DNA of 64,000 bases from Rhodosorus marinus. Its lineage: Eukaryota; Rhodophyta; Stylonematophyceae; Stylonematales; Stylonemataceae. The notes beneath the pieces are model-generated. The model was not told the origin of the DNA and searched no databases. It was given only the letters and a program-made list of their open reading frames with translations. Below, piece by piece: positions 43,951 through 55,059 of the stretch. The translations under genes were made by a program, and so were the position numbers. How positions within the stretch are numbered: the first letter of the stretch is position 1; the number at the start of each line of letters is the position of its first letter. The stretch is from assembly GCA_029953675.1 (NCBI GenBank), contig JAMWBK010000006.1, positions 682,001 through 746,000 of the forward strand. The letters run 5' to 3'.

Positions 43951-45892
43951 ATGAGTTTGGATGGAAAGCAGTGTAGTGGGGATGAAGTGGGGGAGGCGGG
44001 CAGGTCTTCCAGAACTGAGGAGAGACAGGATGCAGAGGAGCCTACAGAAGGGGGAAGAGAAGGTTCTTGGGATCCAGAATTTTTCGTTCCCGGAGGAGAA
44101 GAGGACGAGGAAGAGGAGGACTATGTGAATGAGAACATCAACGCGGAAACGTGAGTTGTTGTTCTTCCTGCTACTGAATATAGACAAGCTGACGATGACC
44201 TCCTCATCTTTGATCTAGCTGCTCTGGTATGGGTGGTTTATTCATTGGTTGTGGGATGAACCTTTGGAAGGCTTCCGAGACATTGGTTTCTAGACAAGCG
44301 ACGTCGCGTGTCGTGGGTCTTTCGATTTCTGAACTTGCGACGCTTTTTGACAATTCTGCATGTGACTGGATTGCCTCTTGTCGGATCGTTGGCCTCCAGG
44401 ATTCTCTACCACATTGGGATGATCGACATGACCGCTCAACCAGAGATTTTTCTGAATAATCTTCGCGACATGGTAATCTTCATCGATGACTCTATCATCC
44501 GAGCTTCTCTGAACCGAATGCCAGAATCTTCTGGGCCCCCGCCAGCAACACGTGAAATGATTGACGCTGTTGAGAAACGAGTCTACGACGGCTCTACGGA
44601 GCTCATGACTGAGAGTTGTGTAATCTGTCATGAGTCCTACGCCGCTGACGAGGAAATAGTGTATCTTCCTTGCAAGCATGAGTATCACTCGAATTGCGTT
44701 TCAACATGGCTACTCAAGCAAAACTCATGCCCGATTTGCCGTCGCGCTATACCCCCAGTGCCGGAAGGTAACACAAAGTAGCCTTCGCTTGGAAAATATT
44801 GTTGCGTTACTGTTGCTGATGTCCGTTTTTGATCCTACTTACCTCGACTGCTTCGTCAACAGAGCAAAAAGCTGAGCATTCCACTTCCGAGGTTGACCCA
44901 AACGAGGGTCACGAGAGAGCTGATCGAACGAGCAATCGTTCGGCTGATCAGGTTGACCAGATGACGGATCAGATGGCAAGCCGAATGGCCGATCAGATAG
45001 CGGATCACATGGCGACTCGAATTGCCGGTCAAATAGCTACCCAACACTCGAGACGCAATGCAGAGCAAATGCCGGGCCCGTCTGTCGTTCGGAGAGGAGC
45101 ACAGAGACGGACGCAGACAGAGGCTCAAACGCAAACGCCAGAGCTGGAGTCCGTGCGAATCCTGCGGCCACTGAGTTCTCGCGCACCTAGACCTGATACA
45201 CGTGAAGGCTCGGCTGGTTCGAGCCCGGCCGCACCGAGAGCGGCCATACCGCCAACACCAGCTCAAACTGGCAGCACTTTTACCAATGAGGGAGGCGATT
45301 CTAGGAGAGAGAGTAGTTCAAGGAACAGACCACATTTTAGAGCAACCGGAGCCCGTTCACTCGCCAATTGGATCATGGATCGCAGACGTCAGCGGAGGCG
45401 CAGGGACAGTGCGAATGGGGAGGGCGTTACAGTAAGTAGAACATCGGCTGAACTTTGTTGGGTACTTCGCAGAAGAGAACGAGTTGCTCATTTACGTGGC
45501 TATTGTATTTGTTTACCCACTTTCAGACTCGAAGAACGCGTAGAAGAATGCAAGGTCAGTCCTTTTTCTCAGCGCCGCGGGACAGCGGCCGAGAAGCTTC
45601 TGCGTCTCCTGGGCAATCGGCTCCCCAGAGCGGGCCCAATGGTACCACGGGAATTGCAGCTGCCACCGCGTTTGGTCCACCCCCAGCGACGGCTTCCGAG
45701 ACGGGTCGAGACCATGAAACGGAAGCTAGCCGCAATTCGAGTGAGAGGGCCAGCGACAGAGTCAGCGAGAGGGCTGGGTCTTCGTTCTCACTAGTGCTGC
45801 CGAGCTCCTTGCGGAGCGCAAGGGCGCTTATGTTCATCAGCATTCGAAGCACCCGCGTAGATGAAGAGGAGAACGAGAGCCAGGCAAGCTGA
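43951..45892 (+). CDS. RING-H2 E3 ubiquitin ligase candidate
   Basis: Exons 43951-44150, 44271-44767, 44863-45431 and 45527-45892 give 543 residues. The RING is of the C3H2C3 type: Cys183, Cys186, Cys201, His203, His206, Cys209, Cys220 and Cys223, with the usual Trp in the Ser-Thr-Trp-Leu phrase. An acidic N-terminus is followed by a moderately hydrophobic stretch (exon 2), which may be a membrane segment. After the RING comes a run of short phrases such as Ala-Asp-Gln-Met-Ala and Ala-Asp-Gln-Ile-Ala, about every four to eight residues, then a long Arg/Ser/Pro-rich tail. The acceptor of exon 2 at 44269-44270 was chosen on phase; an AG before 44221 also fits but leads to a different frame, so this junction is the weak point. 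Substrates are unknown. Confidence 0.72.
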
Positions 45893-46526
45893 TTCAACTT
45901 GAGTTCCGCGGAACCATTTTTGTTTTAACCGCGAGCACTGTGCGTTCGGAACAGAAAGTAGTTTACAGCGCGTGAAGCCGCAGCATTGGCTGCAGATCGG
46001 GTGGTATATTTTGTGGATATTTGATTTTTTAACACTGGTAGATGGTCTTCGAGTCCGTGTTTAGCGAAGCTCTCGTTGTACAGAGTGCCAACGGAACAGC
46101 TACATAGATATATATTTGTATGTATATATACGCATTGTATGCTGCTAAGCTGTATCTAGGCCCGTCCAAAAAAATAGAGCTACAAGAGAACTTTTCTGTT
46201 CGAATTGTCCATCGCAGCCTTGAGGAGTAGGTCCATACCCTTATCCTGCTTGCGGGTGACGCTATCTTCGGATGAGACTCCTCGCAACCTCATGGTGACA
46301 ATCCAATCATGCGATTAGTCTTACGTTGTCCTGAGAACACCCAAACTGTAGGCCAACGACCAAGCGTTTTTCAATAGGATTGCATTGGTCTTGTACACAT
46401 ATAGAGCTAGCTCATTTCGAACGTACTTGGGCTGGAATGATGCTCTTATAAATGGCACGTGTTAGCAAGTTCTGCACCACACGGAGTTCTAAGTCCTAGA
46501 TTGTTCTCCGACCCTCAATGACTACT
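45893..46526. other. Intergenic between convergent genes
   Basis: Probable 3' UTR of the RING gene followed by the 3' end of the minus-strand gene. It contains one exact TGTATATA at 46121-46128, in an AT-rich patch. Confidence 0.5.
46121..46128 (+). promoter_or_regulatory. Candidate Pumilio-binding site
   Basis: TGTATATA lies about 230 nt after the stop codon of the RING gene, on the sense strand. It matches the site predicted from the Pumilio protein in this window. The patch is AT-rich, so chance is a real alternative. Confidence 0.25.
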
Positions 46527-48023
46527 TCAAGGTTCGGGTCTAACCTTTCGTTCGCGGCGTGGTTTGCTCTGAGGAGCTACATGCAAAGGTCTCTTTGCAG
46601 ACTGTAGCCAACGCAATCGGAGCCAGCAAGTAAACCCAGGAGAGGAGATCTTAGACTGCTGTAGGATTTGCAAAAGCTTGTAGGGTTGTTTCGTTGTCGT
46701 ACCTTTCCTTTCGTCTGGCTTGACGCAGTGCCGAAGATTCTTACTGATTCACTGATCGTGCGAATTTCTTCGCAGCGCGCACGAAAAGGACAGATTGCTC
46801 ATAGTGAGACTCTTAACAGGATACAGAGGCGTGGGACTCTTTAACGTTCGCTTTTCATGTATACTTACTGGGCACAATATCAACATCCTCAGTTTGCGAT
46901 GGCGAATGGTAAGTTCGAACGTTCCTCGACTAGTCGATCGCGATAGTTGGATTGAAAGAGATCGGAAGAATTCGAGCTTAAGAATTTTGCGTTTTTAGCG
47001 AAACAATCAAGCACAGCACCCAATGTGTGATCGTACCTTCACCAAGGCTGTCTCAGCATCGTCCAGCAAGCACGTATGTCTCACGTTTTGAAAAGCGTCC
47101 TCTTTGTATGAGGGTAGTTCAGCTAGCGAGGACATCCCCTCTCGCCTCTGCTCTATTTTTTTCTCCACGATGACCAGATAAAAGCCTTCCCATTGACTAT
47201 AGACCTCAGCAAACCTTCTCAACCGACGCAACCCGGCCTACAACAAAGCTGTCCGAGTTCCTTTAAGAATGAACACATCCGTTCTTTCCGTAGAGAAGCT
47301 GAACTTGCTCTGGGCAGGGTACGCGGAACATTGTTCTAAGATGATGGAATAGGTAGCGCCTCCTTGCTTCAGGGGTCAATGACGTGACAACTTTTGTTTG
47401 AGCAACCGATCCGACTGTGTTGAAGCGATGTCCAGCTCGGAGATAGGATATGGATTTGTAACGGAGTTTGTGAGAGCTCGCGCCATTCAGCTTCAACCCG
47501 CTCTTCTTAACATTTTCAGAAACATGAGATTTGTCTCAAGTATGCCTGCAAAGGACTTAAACGCGTCTAAAGTCACAGTTGAGCCCACAGCAGAAGCAGA
47601 AGACCAGTGTATTCTTTTCTCCTGCGTTTACCAACGCTTTTCTAATGGTGTATCTTCTTCAGGTTCTCCAAGAGCATTAAAACTGAGTGAAGGGGCGGTT
47701 AGAGTCAGAACAACGAACAGAACTCGACGTCCAGACTCTAAAAAACGTTTGCTGACCACAGGGTCAAGGTGGGAATATGGGTCGCCCTCCGCAGTCACTG
47801 TCAGTTCCTCCCGCAGCCCTCGACATCAACTTAATTTATTCAACCATTCAATGGAAGGGGATGCTAAGCTATATTGAAGACCCTCCACTCAGACTGGCGC
47901 CCTACAGACCTTGATCCTGGACCTATCGCGATCGACCTCCACATCCGCATTCCAACATTCTCCCGATTCGCTCCCCTCGCATGCGAAAACCCTAGCTGCA
48001 CATTTGGGCTGCTCATCGGCCAT
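46527..48023 (-). CDS. Unidentified multi-exon gene (model incomplete)
   Basis: Minus-strand blocks with protein-like composition and splice signals follow each other. The start is ATG 48023 (Met-Ala-Asp-Glu-Gln-Pro-Lys), with a first exon to 47906. The second, 47797-47632, contains Thr-Ala-Glu-Gly-Asp-Pro-Tyr-Ser-His-Leu-Asp. Further blocks lie at about 47500-47270 (Pro-Glu-Ala-Arg-Arg-Arg-Tyr-Leu-Phe-His-His-Leu-Arg) and 47230-47037 (Trp-Glu-Gly-Phe-Tyr-Leu-Val-Ile-Val-Glu-Lys-Lys). The last are about 46980-46890 (Leu-Glu-Phe-Phe-Arg-Ser-Leu) and a basic tail ending at a stop at 46527-46529. I could not fit the exon 2/3 phase. The family is not recognised. Confidence 0.45.
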
Positions 48024-48029
48024 CTAAAT

Positions 48030-49520
48030 AAACCAGCCTCTGTGCAATCGGTTTGAAGTCTTCTAACCCATTCATCCAATACCGTTCGTATCAAATCCAT
48101 TTTATTCTATTTTCATGAAACTTTAAACCAATCATATTCACGAAAAATGGGTACAGCCCAACTACTTCATGCCTTTGGCTCCTTCTATGAGTTTTCCATT
48201 GTAAATAGAGTAAAATGAAGGGTTTTCTATTATCCAATCATCATGCTTGTCAAGAATTTCTACCACCCAACATCGGGGATCCCTATCTTGACTGCAAAAA
48301 TGGTTCTTTTTGGCAGAAGAGAAAACAGTTTCGTTGGACTTTTTCGTAGTTTTCGAATGAAATACAGCCCTTTCCCTTTCTCTTCGTATTTGAAATTCGA
48401 CTAAGCCATATTGTTAAATACGATATGATTGGGCTGCCCCTTCCAGAGTTGCGCAAGAAGGTTGAAATCTTTATTTGCCCCGATTCATTTTCTTGACATA
48501 CTCAGTAAAAATTCCTATACAACGAATTGTCCACCTTCACCTCACCCACCCTTTGCTTTCGGCGCATCAGAATAGGACTTCAGCTATTATATTCATATAA
48601 GTTTAAAAAAAAGCAACTATGAAACGTGATCGGCACCGCCGAATCATACCCCTTCAACAGCAAAAACAAATCCGAAGAGGAGAGAATCCTCGTCTGGGCG
48701 GCAGGCTCAAGTAATCTGCCCTTTCTTTTTGGAACCCTCCCTCTACCTTTGCGATTCAGCACGAAAATCAAAGAAGATATCCTCTCAGTAAACTGACTGC
48801 TGACATTTTTATTTCTTTAAAACAAAAGCAGAACGCGTGCTTCCCAAGGACATATTGTAGGGAAGATGTCTCTCCATACCCTCCAAAATATACTTGCAAA
48901 CCAAAAATATATGTTTTTCCTCATTGCCTTCCCCCCCCCTACCTTTCTTGGCAGTAGGAAATATTGCCAGTTACTACCTCATCCAATCAATGCGTATTGT
49001 AAGATATTGATGTTCAATTTACTCCAATCAAGATAAGTTTCCGGTATTTTGATTGAATTCTATGCCAATCAAAATATGGATTCGTCTATGGTTCTGTTTT
49101 TTTTTAGTATCTTAAAGCATCTCATTTCGAGCAAGTTTACTTGAAAGATAGGCTTTCGTTGTTGACGTTGGGACCTTTGACGGGTTTCGTTTTGTGATGG
49201 TATACATAGTTGGGTAGTGAAGGGCCTTGTTAGAGGGTGAAGCGGAGAGGAGGGTGGTGGAGGGAAGCGTTGGGTTGGTTTGGTAGACTGTCTGAAATAT
49301 ATAGAGTTAGTTGCCTGGTTTTTGGTTTGTTTGGTTTTTTTTCGAGATCTTTTGGGGAGGGAGGAAGGGAGGGGGGGGGGGGTGTGTGGGTGGACGAAGG
49401 GCTTTTTTTGTTTTTTTTATCGTTTGGAGGGGAGGTATCTGTCGTGATGGGTGTTGGATTTGTCGGTAGTTCGTGTGTCAAGGCATCTGGTAGATGTCGG
49501 GATCAGAAGAAAACGAGGTT
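48030..49520. other. AT-rich intergenic, then G/T-rich leader
   Basis: AT-rich with no supported gene to about 49140. From 49180 to 49440 it turns strongly G- and T-rich, including an unbroken run of about 12 G near 49371, and is the probable leader of the repeat protein at 49525. Confidence 0.55.
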
Positions 49521-49524
49521 GCGT

Positions 49525-50644
49525 ATGACAATTGTCCCCGGCGAGTGGGACGTGGTGGACAATGATCCCTCTTGTGGTTCTGGAGTAAATCTGAGCTTTT
49601 CAAAAAGGTGTCATCAGTATTGGAGTGATATACCCAATACGTTTAAGACAAGGCGGGGCTCCGGAATGTGGCGGGACACTGATTTTGATGAGTCCCGGAA
49701 CGTGCCTGTTGACCATGTCCATGTCGCGTTTGACGAGACACATGTTGAGGGTTCTGTCCTTGTAGATCGTCCTGTTTCTGCACCGAAGCAGCGTTCTCGA
49801 CCGGAGAGGAAAGTTCGGGGTATCTGGGCGATGGCAGATCTGGATCCGTCCAGGATGAGCGTCTCGCAAGTTTCCAAGGACACTGTCGATGTTGACCCGT
49901 CCAAATATGGGTTCGTGGTTGCTCGCCTTGCGCAAATAAAGCTTCAGCAGAGGAAGCAGCCAGCTGCACTTCGGTCTGAGAATGTGGACGTTGATCCCAG
50001 CAACGCTGGAGACATGACCAGTCGCTGGGACAGATGTGATCTCGACGGATCCAGCGTTGGATCGGTTGCGCTGGCACACGGCAAGGTGCCGACCCACGCT
50101 AAGCTTTCGCAGTCTATGGCGGATTCCAATGGACTATTTGTCGACAAAGATCCGTCCTGTATGTCCGACGTTGACGAAAAGGAAGCGGACAAAGCCATGT
50201 GGTCGAACGTAGGTTGGGATGAGACTCACGACGTCTCTAGCAATGTTTCACCACGGCGAACCAGCAGAACAATTCCGATGCAGCTTCTATGGCTTCTTGA
50301 GCAGAGGAACCGCGTTTTCCTCGAGACCGTAGCGGGTGGAAACTTTGTAATCATTGCACGTTCTGGAGGTAAGTTTTTTCGCAAGAGGCATAGGAACTTT
50401 TGAGGGCAAGTTTGCTAACCCACATCTACCGATATTGTCTTTGTTAGGAACTGTCGCCGCTGCTTTCGTCATTGAGGGTGCAGACCTGCGGAGGACCCGC
50501 GCCGAGATGCCCTCTAACATGGGGCTCCACGAAGTTACTCCTGAAATGTACTCATTCCTGCGCAAGCTCGCGCAGGAGGAGCTGGACGACCTCGTGTCAA
50601 AGTTCGAAGGAAAGGAGCTGATCATGGCTGGGGATGGCATCTAA
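49525..50644 (+). CDS. Asp-x-Asp-Pro-Ser repeat protein of unknown function
   Basis: Exons 49525-50368 and 50448-50644 give 346 residues. I do not recognise a family. The protein contains about nine copies of a degenerate phrase, typically an aromatic or Trp, two to four residues, then Asp-x-Asp-Pro-Ser or Asp-x-Asp-Glu-Ser or Trp-Asp-Glu-Thr, then Val or Met. Clear ones are Val-Asp-Asn-Asp-Pro-Ser, Thr-Asp-Phe-Asp-Glu-Ser, Ala-Asp-Leu-Asp-Pro-Ser, Val-Asp-Val-Asp-Pro-Ser (twice), Asp-Lys-Asp-Pro-Ser, and Gly-Trp-Asp-Glu-Thr near the end. The spacing is about 20-40 residues. The last 100 residues are different and look like a small globular domain with no known relative. A further in-frame ATG at 49447 could add 26 residues. 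The context (convergent with the AlgH gene) gives no hint of a role. Confidence 0.65.
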
Positions 50645-50996
50645 GCCGTTTTCGGCGGGCCTTTGGTGCTTTGTGAGAAAGAAAATAGTTGTTTCTTGAT
50701 GTTTCTGTCTATGGAAGACATTTTGTGAATCTAGGATTTTATTCAACTTTGTCCGCCTCGTGTTTCAATGGGAATGAAAAGTTGCAAAACTAAACAAGAA
50801 AAATAAGAGTTATTCATATATGGATACCAAGGTGCAGAGTGGCTTGTTTTCTCTAGCGAATTCTTCTTTCTTTTCACTACGAAACTCCCTTCTCTGTAAA
50901 AGTCTTGAGTATGGGTCATCTTTTCGGCTTGGACAGCTCTTGCTTCTCGTGGCAAAACACCGCAGTGCATTTCTTCTTTCTACACCATCTCCCGAC

Positions 50997-51641
50997 CTAC
51001 TCGCCCAGTACAGCTCGTGCCATTCTTGGAAGGCGCTTCCCTTCAACTTCGTCTTGCAGGATCACATTCGAAGTGCAGGGGAGCTCTATCATCTGCTGGC
51101 TAGCGACCTTATCCTGGAGGATACCAGGTAAGAAGTACACGTGCCGCCAGAAAAATTTAACTCTCTCAGGATTCGCCAACAGTGGTTCCGACTGGTGCAC
51201 CTTTCCACCCATGTATATGTCTCCCCCAAGGTGAGTTGTCCCAGTGACGGTTTTCTCGTCATGAATCCAGTACCAAGGAGCCTGATCCCCGAGTACGAAG
51301 TCCGAGGACGACGCGAGCGGCCCCCCTTGAAACATTAGGTTATCTCTGAACGCAGAAAAATGAGATATTCTCAAATCACCCACAGCCACCGGTGTGGGTC
51401 TGTTCGTCACCAGTGCGCCTGTCCCATGCTTCTCAGTGTGCTCAAATACAAGCAGTACGGCATTTCTAAGATGGAACAACTCATCATCTCCACTCCCATC
51501 AGCCCCGCAGAAAGAATCCCTGGAAGATGTCAAAACTGTGCCAGGACCTAGACTGCACCTCCATCTACTCTTCACGAAACGCCTTTCAGCCGAAACTGCA
51601 TCCCTCCTCCTCAACGCCAGACCTCCACCCAAAAAGGCCAT
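50997..51641 (-). CDS. AlgH/DUF179 (YqgE-like) protein, probably plastid-targeted
   Basis: One open frame of 214 residues without introns. The first 50 residues are rich in Arg, Ser and small residues and free of acidic ones, like a transit peptide. The domain starts at Asn-Ala-Val-Leu-Leu-Val-Phe-Glu-His, and includes Gly-Ala-Leu-Val-Thr-Asn-Arg-Pro, Gly-Gly-Pro, and Gly-Gly-Asp-Ile-Tyr-Met-Gly-Gly. These are the bacterial AlgH/YqgE family's signature stretches, shared by plant plastid relatives. The final helix ends just before a TAG. Function is unknown in bacteria and plants. A C-rich (sense G-rich) block at 51640-51700 precedes the start. Confidence 0.8.
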   Translation of the reverse strand: MAFLGGGLALRRRDAVSAERRFVKSRWRCSLGPGTVLTSSRDSFCGADGSGDDELFHLRNAVLLVFEHTEKHGTGALVTNRPTPVAVGDLRISHFSAFRDNLMFQGGPLASSSDFVLGDQAPWYWIHDEKTVTGTTHLGGDIYMGGKVHQSEPLLANPERVKFFWRHVYFLPGILQDKVASQQMIELPCTSNVILQDEVEGKRLPRMARAVLGE

Positions 51642-51649
51642 GCTCAGCT

Positions 51650-53070
51650 CCCTCCGTTCTTACTCCTGCACGCGCACCCTCCCTCCCTTCTCTCAAACCA
51701 CGAAGGGAAACACTCAAAAAAACGCTCTATGAACTCCAGAAGGACACCCTTAGAATTCCCTTAGAATTCCCTTTTCTTTGTCACTTCCAGTCATCCACGT
51801 CATCTACATCCCACCAGCATCCATATTAAAATCGTTAATAAAAGCCTCCCCTCAAATACTTCCTTCCCAACCCCAGCTCATTCCCCTAAACGATCCCGTC
51901 AACGCCTTCGCCATTAAAACTCCCAAAGCCAAAAAAATCGATGTATCCCCACACATTAAAATGATTGAACTGACCGATCTCAAATGACTAACACACAATT
52001 TATTTTCATAAATAAATATATTATTATCCAATGAATTTCCGGTTATGTATATCATGATTGAAAACTAGCTTTTTAATTAATTTATTCAACCTTAATAATG
52101 ACTGCCCGCGATCTTCGACAAGGAAAATATCTGCTCGGACAAATGTCCATTTTTGGCCATAAAAAGGAGCAACTTACCATGCATTTCAATTGGCACGAAA
52201 AAAATATTAAAACAATAGTATCTAGAATATGTCATTGGTCAGAAACATTGTTTATTTGGAAATAAAAAGGCAGCTTTAGAGGGTTCGTTTTTTTTCTCAA
52301 AACGATCTAACATGATCATGATTGACTTCAATCGTTTTGGGGTTTTAATGGTTTTTATCCTCTTTTTTCCGTTGTGGTCGGAGAAAACCCAAATCAGTTC
52401 TCTGCTGATATGCGATGGGCTGCGGAAGGGGCGTGTAAGCTCTGTGGTACCAGTAGGAACAAGTCTCGAATGGAGAAGGTACAACCTACATCTGCTCCTG
52501 AACTCTCTGACGGATAAGGGAGCCTGGTGACGTGAAATGTTTTCTATCTTTTACCTCCTTTTGAAGGGACAAGGATTGATCTGCGACTGATCCTGACCTA
52601 GTGGGCATTGCCTGGAGGATCAGTGGTTGGACTAGTACTCGTCGGACCCTGCATTCATATGCGACTGATTTTGCAAGTACTATACTCAAGCTATGTATCG
52701 AGGTAGGGGATGCTTGTGAACAGTTGCGCAGTTCCCTCGCGGGGCTCCCGTTTGAGATAGACGGAACTCGAATGCATTCCTTTGAAGCTTGTCTTGCTGC
52801 ATGCTTGTGGCTCTGCCTCTGAGCACGTCCTAAGTAAGGGTCTCGTAGACGTGTCCTTTCATAAAGGCTTTAGTAGCCTTGTAGGAGAGCGCAATGAACC
52901 TACGCTTCTACTGGATTGCTCTCTCAAATCGTTCCTACTATACTGGCGTCTGCTGATAGTCATTGTAGAGATCTAGCGTATTGAGGTGAGCATTCGTGTG
53001 CGTGTCACGTTGGCCTTGCTCTTGAAGCTTGATCAGCTTCAAATGACCTAGATGTTTCTGGCTTGTATTC
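51650..53070. other. Intergenic, no gene seen
   Basis: AT-rich between 51820 and 52300. No protein-like block with splice signals was seen on either strand. Confidence 0.5.
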
Positions 53071-53074
53071 TAGT

Positions 53075-54359
53075 ATGGAAAAGGTCGATGTCGTTATAGT
53101 AGGAGCAGGCGTAGTCGGTTTAGCGATTGCAAGAGAACTGTCTCTTGAACAGGGCAGAGAAGTCTTGATCCTGGAACAGCATGAATCGTTCGGCAGCGAG
53201 ACATCATCGAGAAATTCTGAGGTGATCCACGCAGGCATATACTATAGGCCTGGATCGCTGAAAGCGAAAACTTGCGTTGAAGGAAACAAGCTGCTGTACC
53301 AGTATTGCACGGGCAGGACTATCCCACACAAAAGGACTACGAAGCTGATCGTCGCAACGGAACCGGATGAGGTATTCTGCGTGTATTAGTCGTCCTTTTC
53401 GTACACCCTGACGCACTGAAAAGCAAATTGCGAAACGATACCTTACCATTACCTAGGTTGCAAGGCTTGAGTCGATTCGCGTAAACTCGCGCGCAAATGG
53501 ATGCGAACCGCTGCGGTGGATGACAGGAGCGGAAGTCCGCCAGCTGGAACCAGAAATCACTTGCCACGCGGCGCTATTTTCGCCAGCCACGGGCGTAGTA
53601 GACAGCCACAGTTTCATGCTATCACTCCTAGGAGAAGCGGAGGCTGCGGGTAGTACGGCGGTGTTTTGCACCGAAGTGACTGGTGGTGAGATCGGCAGCT
53701 CGGGCCCTGTGAAAATCGAAGCTCAATCGGGTGGTGAAACGACTCAGCTGGACGCCAACTGCGTCATAAACGCCGCCGGGCTCCATGCCGTAAGCCTCGC
53801 GGGTAGAATCAAGGGCATAAACCTTGACAATCTACCCAAGATGCAGTTTTCAAAAGGTAACTACTTCGGGATTACGGGTAGACCACAGATTTCGCGTCTG
53901 ATCTATCCCGTTCCGGTGAGGGGTGGACTCGGCGTGCACCTTACGCTGGATCTAGCCGGAAGGGTTCGTTTTGGACCTGACAACGAACAAGTCAGAGAAA
54001 TTAATTATAGGGTCAATCCGAGCAGGGCAACAGAATTCTACAGCAGGGTAAGCTGATGAACGCCCTAATTCCATTCTTCTTGGATATTCAATCAGTAAGA
54101 GTCTGATGGACTAGACCGACTTGTCTCCTGTGAAAACAAGATTCGCAGGTTTTGGCCCGGGCTCGAGGATGGAGCCCTAACGCCTGACTACTCCGGGATT
54201 CGCCCTCAGGTCTCTATTGCGGGGGGGAGCTTTCGCGATTTTCTTGTCACATCGGCTGGGTCTCGAGGGCAGCTGATTAACCTCTTCGCGATTGAGTCTC
54301 CTGGACTGACCGCTGCCTTGTCCCTTGCGAAATATATCGCCCGGATTGTTCCTGGCTAA
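53075..54359 (+). CDS. L2HGDH: L-2-hydroxyglutarate dehydrogenase-like FAD enzyme
   Basis: Predicted mitochondrial or cytosolic flavoenzyme that turns L-2-hydroxyglutarate back to 2-oxoglutarate. Exons 53075-53371, 53457-54047 and 54102-54359 give 381 residues. The FAD-binding Rossmann start is [10 protein letters not shown]. The [13 protein letters not shown] stretch at nt 53210-53245 is the family hallmark. Asn-Ala-Ala-Gly-Leu-His-Ala (53770) and Lys-Gly-Asn-Tyr-Phe follow, and the end contains Ile-Glu-Ser-Pro-Gly-Leu-Thr. It lacks an obvious transit peptide and is shorter than human L2HGDH, nearer to the bacterial enzyme LhgO. The third exon's acceptor (54100-54101) was chosen because the AG at 54094 leads into a stop. 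Confidence 0.9.
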
Positions 54360-54534
54360 TCAGAGAACCGGCTTGCTTCGACCAAGTGGGGGAGGGATGT
54401 CTGTCCCCCCCGATCTGCAAATAAAAACCTCCTCCACAGCCGTTTTTGTGCACAGAGCGCTTTTTCTGCAACTCTTATCCAAAGTTCACCAACGTTCTCG
54501 GTGCGAACCTCATGGAGCGCAGCCGAGGGATGGA

Positions 54535-54890
54535 TCATCCAGATTGAAGTGGCTTTTGGTACAGTCGGAGGACAGCAGTCAAGCCCAGGTCGACCAGTTC
54601 CGAATTGCGCACACTCTTAATAGCGAATGGTACTGATCCCCCAGGCCTAGTTCGGCCTCCAGACCGCAGCACGCAGCACTCGATCTGAGGGCTCCTACCA
54701 GACGAGGGCGACATGGCCAGCGTCAGGACCGCGGGGAATGCATCCTGGCGGCAGCTGTAGAACCAAAAGAAGCGAATGCAGGAGGCCCACGGCACGATCA
54801 CTTACTTCAAGCCTCCGAGCGGGCAACAGTTCTTCTAAAGGGGGTGGTTCTGGAGCTGAAAGAAGTCCTTGAAGAAACTTGCGTTCAGCG
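54535..54890 (-). CDS. Unidentified gene, 3' exons only
   Basis: Three minus-strand exons fit in phase: 54890-54806, 54754-54699 and 54646-54535 (stop included). The first reads Leu-Leu-Ser-Ala-Pro-Glu-Pro-Pro-Pro-Leu-Glu-Glu-Leu-Leu. The second reads Gly-Cys-Ile-Pro-Arg-Gly-Pro-Asp-Ala-Gly-His-Val. The last reads Gly-Gly-Ser-Val-Pro-Phe-Ala-Ile-Lys-Ser-Val-Arg, then Gly-Leu-Thr-Ala-Val-Leu-Arg-Leu-Tyr. The donors (GTAAGT, GTAGGA) are good. Open sequence continues upstream of 54890 without an ATG, so a 5' exon is missing. It converges with the L2HGDH gene, 176 bp from stop to stop. Family not recognised. Confidence 0.5.
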
Positions 54891-55059
54891 CTGCTCGAGA
54901 AAAGGCCTGTGTGCTGACGAACGTGTGAGATGTTCCGTGAAGACCAAAACCTTAAAACAAACCTCTCTACAGAACCGTGGCACACTCTCGCTTATCTGTT
55001 CTAATCGGGCAGGTCACCACAAAGACAGGGCTTAGAACACGTGGCCAGATGTCAAAAGC

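Noticed and set aside
47398-47877. 159-codon plus-strand frame
   Set aside because: It mirrors minus-strand blocks that have good splice signals and more protein-like composition.
49237-49524. N-terminal extension of the repeat protein
   Set aside because: Open but translated from a G-run leader, with no ATG before 49447 and a composition unlike protein.
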